A stretch of 64,000 nucleotides of DNA from Acidobacteriota bacterium (GTDB lineage: Bacteria; Acidobacteriota; Terriglobia; Terriglobales; Acidobacteriaceae): positions 1-64,000 of the forward strand of contig JABCZI010000007.1 in the NCBI GenBank assembly GCA_013289765.1, given 5' to 3'. This document shows, piece by piece, positions 37,844-46,978 of this stretch. Numbering within the stretch: the stretch's first letter is position 1; every line of letters starts with the position of its first letter. A program made the translations under genes and the position numbers. Under the pieces are notes generated by a model. It was not told where the DNA came from, ran no database searches, and worked only from the letters and a program-made list of their open reading frames with translations.

Positions 37844-39235
37844 TCAATTGACTCGCGCAATTTCAGTGTGTTGTTCGGCCACTTCGGAAATCACATAACG
37901 AAACTTGCCATTCTTGCTTGCCGGCATCGTTGACGAATATTGAATACGTACGTTAACCGCCGCGCGCAATCGCTGCTCAAACTCGCTGCGAATAATCGCT
38001 TCACTGCTTCGTGCAAAGTCGCTGCCGGTCACCAGTTCCAGCTGAAAGTCGTCAACCGCTTTTTGCGTGATGCGAAATTGTTCAATGCCGGCAATCTTCC
38101 GCAGCACGTAAATAAGGGAAAGCCCATGCATCAGGCGGCCATCCGGCGCCACGATGAAGTCTGATTTCCTTCCTTCAATTCTTTCCAGCAACGGCAGCGT
38201 ACGCCCACAACGGCAAAGTTCGGAGCTCAAGGCGCCCATGTCGCCGGTGCGGTAACGAATAAATGGCATTTCTGGTGTATCGAAGTGAGTGACGACGATT
38301 TCACCCAACTCTCCGGGACACACACGCTGACCCTTGTCTCCAACAATCTCCACGATCATGCGATCGGCGGTAATGTGCATTCCTCCGTGAGGACATTCGT
38401 GAGCCACGAAGCCGCTATCGCGGCCTCCATAGCCATTGACGACCGGGCACCCGAAGGTTTGAGCAATGACTTGCCGCCAGTGGTCCCACAAATATTCTGC
38501 GGTAACGAACACCGTTCGCACTCCCAGCCTGGAAAGGTCTCTGCCTTGACGGTGGGCGTGTTCGCACAGGAGAGCGATCGAGCTTGGATATCCAAAAATC
38601 CGCCGGCACCCGGTGCGCTTCATCTCATCCAAATAGCGGTCCATCGTGCCCGGATTCACTTCAAAGGCTGACATGAGTCGGGTGCGTAGAACCCAATCGC
38701 GCATTTCGCGGAATCGATCTTGCTTGGTAAGTTCCAGCGGCGACCCCCAAAGCACATACTCGCGGTCACCGATCCTCGATCCCCACCAGCCTTCCGCGCG
38801 GCAACGTGCCGCCACATCGCTGCTGATGCGCGTCGGGCCAAGATAGAAAGTTAGCGGCACTCCGGTGGATCCACCGGTCGAAAAAGGCTGGATACCTTTA
38901 GCATCCGAACTTTTCAGATTATCGATGTTGCTGCGAATGATCTTCTTATCCAGGAGAGGCAGCTTCTCAAGATCAGCTTCGCTCTGAAAATCATTGGCGG
39001 ACAAGCCAAGGTCGCGCACCAGTTCCCGATAATATTTAACCGTTGTAAATGCGTGCTTCAAGAGCTGTCGCAGCCTTTGATTTTGAAGTTGCCGCAACTG
39101 CGCCACATCCATCCATTGGTCGTTTTCCATCTCGCGAAGCATGCGCGTGGTGGAGTGGCCCTTCAATCGCTCGTGCAGCGGGAAAACTGCGCGCCGAATC
39201 AGTGAAACGTATGCCCTTTCGTAGAATCCTGCCAT
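37844..39235 (-). CDS. CapK/phenylacetate-CoA ligase-like adenylate-forming enzyme
   Basis: The 463-residue protein has the AMP-binding loop STGGSTGVPLTFY (about residues 120-132) and later motifs typical of the CapK/PaaK family (GYPSSIALLCEH, VNGYGGRDSGF, ELGEIVVTHFDTPEMPFIRYRTGD). CapK-type proteins in capsule and EPS loci are thought to activate a carboxylic acid as an acyl-adenylate, perhaps to attach it to a sugar. No carrier-protein gene is visible here. The start is ATG 39235, with GGAG six bases before it; a GTG one codon up is less well placed. The gene follows the GT4 gene by 14 bases and precedes asnB by 37, so all three are likely in one transcript. Confidence 0.87.
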   Translation of the reverse strand: MAGFYERAYVSLIRRAVFPLHERLKGHSTTRMLREMENDQWMDVAQLRQLQNQRLRQLLKHAFTTVKYYRELVRDLGLSANDFQSEADLEKLPLLDKKIIRSNIDNLKSSDAKGIQPFSTGGSTGVPLTFYLGPTRISSDVAARCRAEGWWGSRIGDREYVLWGSPLELTKQDRFREMRDWVLRTRLMSAFEVNPGTMDRYLDEMKRTGCRRIFGYPSSIALLCEHAHRQGRDLSRLGVRTVFVTAEYLWDHWRQVIAQTFGCPVVNGYGGRDSGFVAHECPHGGMHITADRMIVEIVGDKGQRVCPGELGEIVVTHFDTPEMPFIRYRTGDMGALSSELCRCGRTLPLLERIEGRKSDFIVAPDGRLMHGLSLIYVLRKIAGIEQFRITQKAVDDFQLELVTGSDFARSSEAIIRSEFEQRLRAAVNVRIQYSSTMPASKNGKFRYVISEVAEQHTEIARVN

Positions 39236-39249
39236 CACGATCTCCAGCC

Positions 39250-40380
39250 TTACTGAATCAAGGCTTCAGCCTCCGGAATGCTGGGTTCAATAGCCCCGCT
39301 GGGACTCCCATAACATGCCAACAACCTCGGCAAAACTTCCTTCCACGAAAACTGTTCCGCCCAGGTACGGGCTTGCCGCGCAAGGCTGCGCCCGAATTCC
39401 GGATGCTCAATAATCTCGATTACACCCGCTGCCAGCGCCTTGTCGTCGTTCAGCCCAACTACAATGCCACTCTCGCGATGCTTAATCATCGACGGAATGC
39501 CGCCGGCGCCCGTGGTTACAATCGGTAAGCCACAAGAAGCGGCCTCCACCAGTGCTCCCGGAAAATTGTCGACGTTCGACGAATTTACGTAAATGTCGTG
39601 CGATGCGTATAATGCTGGGAGTTCGCGATGGGCGACCCGCCCCAGGAATTTAACTCCAGCAAGTTTCCACTTCGCGACGAGTTCCTGAAGGCGCTTTGCC
39701 TCGCTTCCATCTCCGGCCACACTTAGCTTTGCTTCCGGAAAACGCGCTTTGATAATCCGGAACGCCCGCAGCAGGCACTCGATGTTGTACATAGGATCCA
39801 AGTGGCGCGTCACCAGCAGGGAAAAAGCGAAACGCTCGCGTTTTTTCCAGGAGAACATCTCCGTCTGCGCGATGTTCGGCAATAACGTCGAGGCGAGCTT
39901 ATATTCGCCAAATATTTGCTGCAGGAACTCCGAGGGCACGCAGATCGATGTTGCCCTTCGCATCAGTGGCGCCGCGAACCAAGCCCAACTTCTAAGAAAC
40001 TCGGCCGCGTTCCCCCCTCTGTAATTGAGGATCATTCTTTTTTTCAACCACGGGCAGATGAGCAGCAAAGGGCCGGAATATGCGAAGAAATATAGTCCGG
40101 AAGCCGAAAAATGATGAACGATCTCGCACTTTGGGACTATCCTTATTATTAGGGTCAGAAACTGCAGTTCCCGGATTACCGTCCGCAGCCCTGGTACGTC
40201 TCGCGCCCATGACAAAATTCCCGGCTCATCCGGATTCACAGGAATCACCCGGACGGAGACACCCTCCTGTTTCAGGCGCGCGACCAGCGTCTCGGCCTGC
40301 AAGCTCATGCCACCATAGGGCGGGGACATGGGAGCTACAATACAAACTCTCTCACTGGATGTAGAAGCGCCGGCAGTCAT
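39250..40380 (-). CDS. GT4-family glycosyltransferase
   Basis: The 376-residue protein has two Rossmann-like halves. The N-half begins CIVAPMSPPYGGMSLQAETLV, with the usual glycine-rich acceptor-side loop. The C-half contains SVAGDGSEAKRLQELV, FLGRVAHRELPALYASHDIYV and NFPGALVEAASCGLPIVTTGAGG, the EX7E-type nucleotide-sugar site of GT4 retaining enzymes. The start is ATG 40380, because it overlaps the upstream stop as ATGA (stop at 40377) with a GGAGAG box before it; longer open sequence upstream is not used. This overlap indicates translational coupling to the propeller gene. It probably adds one sugar of the EPS repeat unit on the cytoplasmic side. Donor and acceptor are unknown. Confidence 0.9.
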   Translation of the reverse strand: MTAGASTSSERVCIVAPMSPPYGGMSLQAETLVARLKQEGVSVRVIPVNPDEPGILSWARDVPGLRTVIRELQFLTLIIRIVPKCEIVHHFSASGLYFFAYSGPLLLICPWLKKRMILNYRGGNAAEFLRSWAWFAAPLMRRATSICVPSEFLQQIFGEYKLASTLLPNIAQTEMFSWKKRERFAFSLLVTRHLDPMYNIECLLRAFRIIKARFPEAKLSVAGDGSEAKRLQELVAKWKLAGVKFLGRVAHRELPALYASHDIYVNSSNVDNFPGALVEAASCGLPIVTTGAGGIPSMIKHRESGIVVGLNDDKALAAGVIEIIEHPEFGRSLARQARTWAEQFSWKEVLPRLLACYGSPSGAIEPSIPEAEALIQ

Positions 40381-41531
40381 TTTCTCTCCGCGACCGCGGT
40401 GGTTCTCAAGTGCGCGATCCTCAACGAGCCGTCGTCGAGAGCATAGTAGGCGATATAGGGCTGTTCGTCGGTGTCGAGACATAAGGATGGATACTTGCCG
40501 ACGTTACCGTCATTGTCTACGACCTGAGTGTGCCAGACCTTGTCATCCCGCACACCATACTTGAGCACTCCACGGCCACCGTCATAGTAGGCGACGTGCA
40601 CCCGATTCTGCCGATCCACCTGCACCGAAACGTGATCCACTTCGCCTCGACCCGCGAGTTCTTCCACGACCTCAGTTTTCCAGCGCCCATCCTGCCGCCA
40701 TGCGTACTTCACGAAGTTTTTTGTGGAATCGAAGTATGCGATGTGAGGATTGTCGGAACCGTCGAGGGCGATGCTGTTCCCGATGCCCACATAGTCGTTG
40801 TGCGTGCGCCGTGAATCGACATCGCCAAAGTTCCAGCGGGAACCGTCCCACGCGGCATAAAGCAGATCCCCCCACGCAACGTGGGAATAAGCGATGTGTG
40901 GATGACCCTGGGCGTCGAGTGCGACGGAATTAAACTTGCCGGTTTCTATTCGTTTGTCAACCGTCTCAATCGTCCACTGATGGCCGTCAAAGGACGCAAA
41001 CTTGAGATGCAACAGATAACTCTTATCGGGCGCGTGGTAAAGGTAATAACTGATTCTCGGGTGATCATCCTTATCAAGTCGGATTGACGTGTAGTAATTA
41101 GTATGTTCCGGATCGATGATCTGACGATTCCATTTGTGTCCGTTCCATGTGGCGTAGTGCAAGCCATCTTCGAACAGCGAATTATAGGCAAGGTGGGGTT
41201 CGCCGGCGGAGTCAACGGCCAAAGAGACGTAGGTGCCTGCGGACTTGCCTTCCACTTGGGTGGTATACCATTTACTCTCGCCCTTCGCACGGAAGGAATA
41301 CAGCAACGCGTGGTGGGAATAATCGTAATAAGCCACGTGAAAGCTTCCAGTAGCATCAATCGCCAGGGCGGCATATCCACCCACATCAGCCGAGCTGCCG
41401 CCATTAATCGTTTCGATTTCCCAAACGCGATCCGACTGAGCGGCAACAGCAAGGCACAGACAAGCGCTCGCGCAGGATAGAGCAACTGCGAAAATCACAC
41501 CCCTTGCTAGCAGTTGCAGTAGCCGAATCAT
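40377..41531 (-). CDS. Exported beta-propeller-like protein in EPS operon
   Basis: The 384-residue protein has a signal peptide (to about residue 32, ending AVAAQS). The body consists of roughly seven repeats of ~50 residues with patterns such as YAALAIDATGSFHVAYYD, YVSLAVDSAGEPHLAYNS, FNSVALDAQGHPHIAYSH, SIALDGSDNPHIAYFD and VSVQVDRQNRVHVAYYD, which suggest a seven-bladed propeller. I do not recognise a catalytic motif. Both ends are coupled by ATGA overlaps (4 bases with the ATP-grasp gene upstream and the GT4 gene downstream), so it is made with cytoplasmic EPS enzymes, yet it is exported. A role in holding or trimming the finished polymer is inference. It is not a usual member of XrtA-type EPS loci as I know them. 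Confidence 0.75.
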   Translation of the reverse strand: MIRLLQLLARGVIFAVALSCASACLCLAVAAQSDRVWEIETINGGSSADVGGYAALAIDATGSFHVAYYDYSHHALLYSFRAKGESKWYTTQVEGKSAGTYVSLAVDSAGEPHLAYNSLFEDGLHYATWNGHKWNRQIIDPEHTNYYTSIRLDKDDHPRISYYLYHAPDKSYLLHLKFASFDGHQWTIETVDKRIETGKFNSVALDAQGHPHIAYSHVAWGDLLYAAWDGSRWNFGDVDSRRTHNDYVGIGNSIALDGSDNPHIAYFDSTKNFVKYAWRQDGRWKTEVVEELAGRGEVDHVSVQVDRQNRVHVAYYDGGRGVLKYGVRDDKVWHTQVVDNDGNVGKYPSLCLDTDEQPYIAYYALDDGSLRIAHLRTTAVAERK

Positions 41532-42805
41532 GACAACCCTCCCGGAGTGATTCGCAGGAATGACTTCGCGAGGTTAGGCAGGAATTCTCTTAAGCCGTAG
41601 CGGAACCCCGGCCAAGGGTCGTTCCAATCCGAGATGCCGTACACTCGGCGGCCGGAGAGCTTTTTCCAAACATCGCCAACACGAAGCCTACGTCGGTATA
41701 GCCCACGCAGCATATAAATAAGGAGAGCGTCTTCGGCAATCCATTTCGCACGCGCGACCGGCTTCGCCTGAGAATCGAGTGAATGTCCGGTCCAGTCACA
41801 GTATGCGGTCCAGGAAAGATTAATCCCGCTGGCGCTTCCCAGGCGGTGCCAATCCCAATGGCGAGTATTGATCTCAATCAGGCGGAACTCGCGGGATTCG
41901 CGATCGTACTTGTACTCAATCTCCGCCATACCCTGGTATTCGAGCGCCCGGCACAAACGTTTACTGAGCTCAATAATTTCGGGGATCGGTTCGCTTGCGA
42001 CCAGGCACCCGGTGCCGCAATCATCCGGCGACTGCACCAATTTGCGGGCGGTGAAATAGTCGAGCAGTTCACCCCCCTTCCGAACATGTCCTCCCAGGAT
42101 GACAATCTCGTCCGAAGAGCCCGAAATCCACTGCTGCACCAATACTTCGCCATCAATCTCTGACAGCACCTCGTACTCGCGTTTCAGTTCGTCCCTGTCA
42201 TTGACCCGAATCGCTTTGCGCGCACCGACTTTTTCCCAGTTCTCGGTTCCGCGCCAGTCCGCTGCAACGACCGGCTTAAGAACGCAGGGAAAGCCCACCT
42301 CGCTCTCAACTCGATCGAGATCGGCTCGCGAAGAAACCAGCGCGGTGCGCGGAACCGGAATTCCCGCGCCTAGCGCAGCAACAGCCAATGCGTGCTTATT
42401 CATCACCCGCAACAAACAGTCGCTCGGCGGAATTGCCAGCCGGTAATGCGGCGACAAGACATCACGAAATCGATCAAGCAGCAACACATCTGCGTCGCGG
42501 GTAGGAAAAATCACCGCGCCGCCCAGTTCCGAAGATAACTTCAGCAACATCGCCGCTAAGTCGCCGGGTTCTTCTTGCGAGTTCGGCGCCCAGCGCACTT
42601 CGCACAAACGTGTAAAATTCCCGTAGATCTTGCGATCTGAGGAGAGTCCTACGACCCGAACTCCCTTGCCCGCCATATCCCGTGCAATTCCGAGTCCGGA
42701 ATAAAACATATTGAGGATAATCACCGGCGGCGGCGCCAGTGGCGCAGCCGAACCGTTCGCAGACCCAGCGGGCACCTGCACTTTCACTGCAGACAGGGTC
42801 GCCAT
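41528..42805 (-). CDS. ATP-grasp carboxylate-amine ligase-like protein
   Basis: The 425-residue protein has an N-terminal Rossmann-like part (PPVIILNMFYSGLGIARDMAGKGVRVVGLS), a central ATP-grasp lid (VGFPCVLKPVVAADWRG, with the Lys that binds ATP; EVLVQQWISGSSDEIVI) and the metal-binding C-terminal part (FRLIEINTRHWDWHRLG, acidic EIN). ATP-grasp enzymes make an acyl-phosphate and couple it to an amine. In EPS loci they may ligate amino acids or related groups to amino sugars. The start is ATG 42805, which shares one base with the upstream TGA stop (TGATG) and has AGGAGG at about nine bases; the TTG one codon earlier is less likely. It lies between the fused GNAT-deacetylase gene and the propeller gene. 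Confidence 0.87.
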   Translation of the reverse strand: MATLSAVKVQVPAGSANGSAAPLAPPPVIILNMFYSGLGIARDMAGKGVRVVGLSSDRKIYGNFTRLCEVRWAPNSQEEPGDLAAMLLKLSSELGGAVIFPTRDADVLLLDRFRDVLSPHYRLAIPPSDCLLRVMNKHALAVAALGAGIPVPRTALVSSRADLDRVESEVGFPCVLKPVVAADWRGTENWEKVGARKAIRVNDRDELKREYEVLSEIDGEVLVQQWISGSSDEIVILGGHVRKGGELLDYFTARKLVQSPDDCGTGCLVASEPIPEIIELSKRLCRALEYQGMAEIEYKYDRESREFRLIEINTRHWDWHRLGSASGINLSWTAYCDWTGHSLDSQAKPVARAKWIAEDALLIYMLRGLYRRRLRVGDVWKKLSGRRVYGISDWNDPWPGFRYGLREFLPNLAKSFLRITPGGLS

Positions 42806-45114
42806 CAAACGCGCGCCTCCTGCGTCAAAGTGGGTGAGGCAGCTTTCCTTCGGCTATCATCACGTACTTTCTGCGGTTGGCGGAAGCGAAACCAATCCAG
42901 CTTCAGTCTGAATTCAGCCAGGTTGGTTTCCCAGGGAGTGAAGCGCTTGAGAAGCAACGGATCATCTCCCGGTTCGTTGAGACCCCAGATAGTGGTCACA
43001 GCGGTTTTGAAACCGGCGTCCTGAACCGCATGTGTTGCCTCGCTGTTAAAGTCCCCAGCTTGTCCGAACGGATAGGCGAAGTGCGCAACAGGTTGCTGAA
43101 GGCGCTTTTCGATCGTTCGCTTCGAACCCTCGATTTCGGGTCTGAGCGCGGAGGCAGGAATCTGCGAAAGCACAGGATGAGTAATGGTATGAGCTCCAAA
43201 GCTGACGCCATGTTTGCTCATTAGCCGAACATCTTCCCAGCGCAGCATAAGATTCGGAAGATTCAAATCGGAATCAACTCCGAGTTCGCAGAACACTTGA
43301 TCGAGCGCCGACTTCCGGTTCGCGTCGGGCATTTCCCGCAGCCAGCGTAGAGTGCGCTCCATCAATGCCAACCGCTCGGAATGACCTTTCAAGCCGCCTC
43401 CCGGGCCACAACGATCCACGTAAAAATGCGCACGCGTCGTCAGCTTGAATGCGAGTCTTACCTGGTCGTACCAAGGTAACTGACCGGAATCCATGTATTC
43501 AGTGGCGAGGAATATCGTGGCCGGAATGCCCAATTTCTTTAGGATCGGGAACGCACAAACAAAATTATCCCGGTATCCATCATCAAAGGTAATCGCGATG
43601 CAATATTGATGTTGATCGTAAACTGCACCTTGGGCGACCTGATCCATGGTGACGATCTGGAAGTTTTTTGCAACGTATTCCATCTGAGCGCGGAATGACT
43701 CAATGTCGAGACCTCCCAAGAAAGGATCGCGATCATTATTCACACGGTGATACTGGAAAATGTGTAGCACCGGCTGCTCGCGGCGGCGAAATGGGAGCGG
43801 CGACCTTCGACGGACAGGACTCCATGTATATTTCGTCGCAATTGTCCTTCCCGCCTCTGCGAGCGAAGACGAATAGGCGGAAGCGGCGACTTGGCGTGCA
43901 ATCCGGCGGAAGCGCGAAGGGTGCTCAGCTACGCATTCGGAAGCCTGCGTCGATTGTTTTTTTCTTGCTGCCTTCATCAGAATCTGTTTTCGCCAAGTAA
44001 GCACGGGCTCGGGGGTAGCCTTCGCGAACCTTTCCCGCAACTGAGTGCGTAATTGTGGGAGGCTCAGCGCCACGGCTTGACCACTCGAACTAGCAGACAT
44101 CAGCAGGCGAGTGCTCGATACTGCAGTAGCGCCCCAATCGAGTTTGTAAGTTGCTGCGCCGGCCAGAAAGTCATACTCGCTCAATTCAGCCTCAATCCAA
44201 TGCCGCATCAGCCAAGCTCGGAGAGCAACTCCGGGTCGTATTGTCGAAAAGTCAGGATCGTAACCTTCTTGAAGGAGGTGAAAGGAGTTGTTGTAAATCA
44301 ATCCGTATTGCAGTGCGAGTGGGCGCTCTCCCCAATCCAGCCGATGAAACGCCAACCAGCCTTGTTCCAACGAGGCACGGGAGATGTCATGATAGAAATT
44401 GCGCTTTGCGGGATCGCGAAACACCCCGGGCAGATCTTCGCCAGCCCACCTTCGCGTGTGCAAATCAAACAATAATGGGAGCCACTCTTCAAGCTCACGC
44501 TCGGAACTGCATCGCGTGGGGTTAACTTTTACGGACTTGCTCAAAAGCGCGAGTGACGATCGAACCTTCGTCCTGAATCTTGGCTCGAGAATACTAAGGT
44601 AATTGTCCCAACTATCTGGCAGACCCAGGGTGGCACAAGGAATCGGTACAGTGCTGAACTTCCATTTCTTTTCGCGGGCATACTCGACTAAAGCCGCAAG
44701 GCAGCTCGACTTTTGCCGCGGGCCATTCATCTCCATCCAGTCCCAGGATTCGCGATCATTCCCAAGATAATCGGCAAACGCCGCAATCGATTCGGCTTCG
44801 CGACCGTGCAGCGCAAAGCAATCCAGGTAATCCGAATCGTGAGAACCGTCACCGATGAGGCGGAGCCGCTTCCAAGTTATGCCATAGAGGCGAACCGGCT
44901 CCCGATAAATCGGAGCAATCCCTACTAATTCCTCTTTATCCCATGCGGCCAGGACAAAAATCTCACGCCCAGTGCCGTAGTTCCTCCACCACGCCTCGCA
45001 CCACTGCCATGTGAGAAACACTGTGTCGCTCGAACTGCGCGAGAGCAGGCCGTTCCATCGCAATCGCAGATCTCGGACTTCCTGCCATGTCCGATATCGC
45101 TCTACGTGCAGCAT
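42805..45114 (-). CDS. GNAT-type acyltransferase fused to polysaccharide deacetylase
   Basis: The 769-residue protein carries two enzymes. Residues ~1-365 are a GNAT/FemAB-like (BioF2/Acetyltransf_6) acyltransferase (VFLTWQWCEAWWRNYG, then YNNSFHLLQEGYDPDFSTIRPGV). A basic linker of ~75 residues follows. Residues ~455-745 are a NodB-type deacetylase with TFDDGY (metal-binding Asp) near 520, HTITHP near 640, and AYPFG. Fusion suggests that deacetylation and re-acylation of an amino sugar happen on one chain, which is an inference. There is no signal peptide, so it would act in the cytoplasm on a lipid-linked or nucleotide sugar. The start ATG overlaps the upstream gene by 13 bases, and GAGGTGG lies five bases before it. 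The gene is in the middle of the EPS operon. Confidence 0.85.
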   Translation of the reverse strand: MLHVERYRTWQEVRDLRLRWNGLLSRSSSDTVFLTWQWCEAWWRNYGTGREIFVLAAWDKEELVGIAPIYREPVRLYGITWKRLRLIGDGSHDSDYLDCFALHGREAESIAAFADYLGNDRESWDWMEMNGPRQKSSCLAALVEYAREKKWKFSTVPIPCATLGLPDSWDNYLSILEPRFRTKVRSSLALLSKSVKVNPTRCSSERELEEWLPLLFDLHTRRWAGEDLPGVFRDPAKRNFYHDISRASLEQGWLAFHRLDWGERPLALQYGLIYNNSFHLLQEGYDPDFSTIRPGVALRAWLMRHWIEAELSEYDFLAGAATYKLDWGATAVSSTRLLMSASSSGQAVALSLPQLRTQLRERFAKATPEPVLTWRKQILMKAARKKQSTQASECVAEHPSRFRRIARQVAASAYSSSLAEAGRTIATKYTWSPVRRRSPLPFRRREQPVLHIFQYHRVNNDRDPFLGGLDIESFRAQMEYVAKNFQIVTMDQVAQGAVYDQHQYCIAITFDDGYRDNFVCAFPILKKLGIPATIFLATEYMDSGQLPWYDQVRLAFKLTTRAHFYVDRCGPGGGLKGHSERLALMERTLRWLREMPDANRKSALDQVFCELGVDSDLNLPNLMLRWEDVRLMSKHGVSFGAHTITHPVLSQIPASALRPEIEGSKRTIEKRLQQPVAHFAYPFGQAGDFNSEATHAVQDAGFKTAVTTIWGLNEPGDDPLLLKRFTPWETNLAEFRLKLDWFRFRQPQKVRDDSRRKAASPTLTQEARV

Positions 45115-46952
45115 GCTGCCACCTCAACATGCTGACGGTGCCACAGTTCAAGCACAAGAAACACCCACAACAAGTCTCCAAAATATGGAGTCTCATCCTG
45201 CTGCATGTCGGAAAATAATTGTTCCACGAATTCCCGGCGGAAATATCCGCGCTGATAAGTTCTGGGATCGTACAGAACCTCTTTCGCCCAAGCGTGCCAA
45301 TGAGGATCGCTCTTCAGCCAGAACCCAATCGGCAGACCGAAGCCATGCTTCTTTTTCTTTAGGATCGCCTCGGGCAGCAGATTGCGAGTGGCGCGTTTGA
45401 AGAGATAGCGCTTTTCCAGAAGACGCACTTTCAGGGCCGCCGGTAATCTTCCACTAAACTCGGCGAGTTCGTGATCAAGGTATGGAAAGCGGACGCGAAT
45501 GCCGGCCATTTCGGCGGTTTGGGTGACTTTGGGGAGGTCGTCGTCGCCGAGCGTCATTTTGACGTCCACGTATAAAAGCCGATTCAGTTCTGTCTTCGCA
45601 GGCGCGGACCCATAGTGCAGACGCGCAGTGGTTAACAGATCAGAATGACCGTTGCGGAACGGCATGTCACTGCCCAACACCAAGTCCGGCGAGAACCTTC
45701 GCAGCAGGCGCCAACGAAAATAGCGATCGGGATTACCGGTGTTGCAGCGGCGAATATAATTTTTGGCCTTGCCAAACGGGCCGACGGTCAATGAACTCCC
45801 GAATACGGCTGGCTCGATCAGCCATCGGCGAGCGGAGTTCGGGATCCGTTGGTAAAAATCGAAAATCTGCTCCTCTCGATATCGCTCGTTCCCGCCAAAC
45901 AATTCGTCTCCTCCGTCTCCAGCCAGCAACACTTCCATCCCGCGTTCGCGGGCGAGTTTTGCGCACCAGTAAGTAGGAATTGCCGAGGAGTTTCCAAAGG
46001 GCTCATCGTAGGTAGAGACAATTTTATCGACTGAATTTCGGGCTTCAACTGGTCCCAGTTTGTCTTCGAAGTGCTGCGCTTGGAAATGCTTCGCTGCCAG
46101 GTGAGCATACTGCAGCTCGTTGAACCGGTCCTCGGAAAATCCAATCGAAAACGCATTCACCGGCGCTGAGTAGAGACGCGTCAGAAGACCGAGGATGGAA
46201 CTGCTATCAGTGCCGCCGCTCAGAAAACAACCAGTGGTCGAAAGATTCAAGTCAGCAGAAGTGACCCTTACAGCCGCCTCCATTCGAGAAAGGAGTTCTT
46301 CGGACAATGCATGGTTCGATCGGCGATCGTCCTCCGGATACCGCATATCCCAATAGCGCGTCTTGCTTGCGCCTTTTTCCGTCCACAGAACATATTCTCC
46401 GGGCGCAACGCGGGCAATGCCTGCAAAAGCTGTCCTGGGGATCGGAACCACGTTGTAGACCAGGTATTCCGTGATGGCTGACAAATCAACATTCTTCTGC
46501 ACCCTGTTGCTAGCGAAGATAGCGCTCGGACGGGTAGCGAATATGATTTCCGAATCGGTTTTCGCGTAACAGATGCGCTTGATTCCAAAGCGATCTACGG
46601 CCAACATCAAGGTCCCGGTTTTGACATCCCAAATGGCGAGCGCAAACGCCCCACTGAGCTTATGCAGAAACAAGGGGCCTTCCGATAGATAAAGGCGAGC
46701 AATTGCTTCCGCAGCACTCGTTTCATTCGAAATCACCGGGCTGTAAAGGTCTGAGTCGCAAGCCACGAGCAAATGTTCGTACGAGCTGAATGCGGCCGAA
46801 GGCGCAACCGCAACGGAGCCGACGCCCACGTGTGGCAAAACTAGACTGTCTGCCGGAGCCTTGTGCGGAGCAAGGCAAGAGCGCATGGCCTCCAGGTCGC
46901 GCCCGGTCACGGGCATCCCGTCGTTAGTTGTTGCTATGCCGTAAATCGCCAT
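45102..46952 (-). CDS. Asparagine synthase-like protein lacking glutaminase cysteine
   Basis: The 616-residue protein has a recognisable class II glutaminase-like N-domain and a complete synthetase half with SGGTDSSSILGL near residue 245, GDGGDELFGGNERY and a C-terminal helical region ending LWVFLVLELWHRQHV. However it starts MAIYGIATTNDG instead of MCGI, so the catalytic Cys2 is replaced and the HRGPDG segment is also changed (PHKAPAD). Glutamine hydrolysis should be lost. It may use free ammonia, take ammonia or an amine from a partner, or ligate something else. A remnant of a second synthetase that keeps MCGI lies 26 bases upstream. It overlaps the next gene by 13 bases. A start further upstream with a Cys was looked for and not found in frame. 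Confidence 0.88.
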   Translation of the reverse strand: MAIYGIATTNDGMPVTGRDLEAMRSCLAPHKAPADSLVLPHVGVGSVAVAPSAAFSSYEHLLVACDSDLYSPVISNETSAAEAIARLYLSEGPLFLHKLSGAFALAIWDVKTGTLMLAVDRFGIKRICYAKTDSEIIFATRPSAIFASNRVQKNVDLSAITEYLVYNVVPIPRTAFAGIARVAPGEYVLWTEKGASKTRYWDMRYPEDDRRSNHALSEELLSRMEAAVRVTSADLNLSTTGCFLSGGTDSSSILGLLTRLYSAPVNAFSIGFSEDRFNELQYAHLAAKHFQAQHFEDKLGPVEARNSVDKIVSTYDEPFGNSSAIPTYWCAKLARERGMEVLLAGDGGDELFGGNERYREEQIFDFYQRIPNSARRWLIEPAVFGSSLTVGPFGKAKNYIRRCNTGNPDRYFRWRLLRRFSPDLVLGSDMPFRNGHSDLLTTARLHYGSAPAKTELNRLLYVDVKMTLGDDDLPKVTQTAEMAGIRVRFPYLDHELAEFSGRLPAALKVRLLEKRYLFKRATRNLLPEAILKKKKHGFGLPIGFWLKSDPHWHAWAKEVLYDPRTYQRGYFRREFVEQLFSDMQQDETPYFGDLLWVFLVLELWHRQHVEVAACCT

Positions 46953-46978
46953 GGGCTACTCAAGCTAACACTCGCGTG

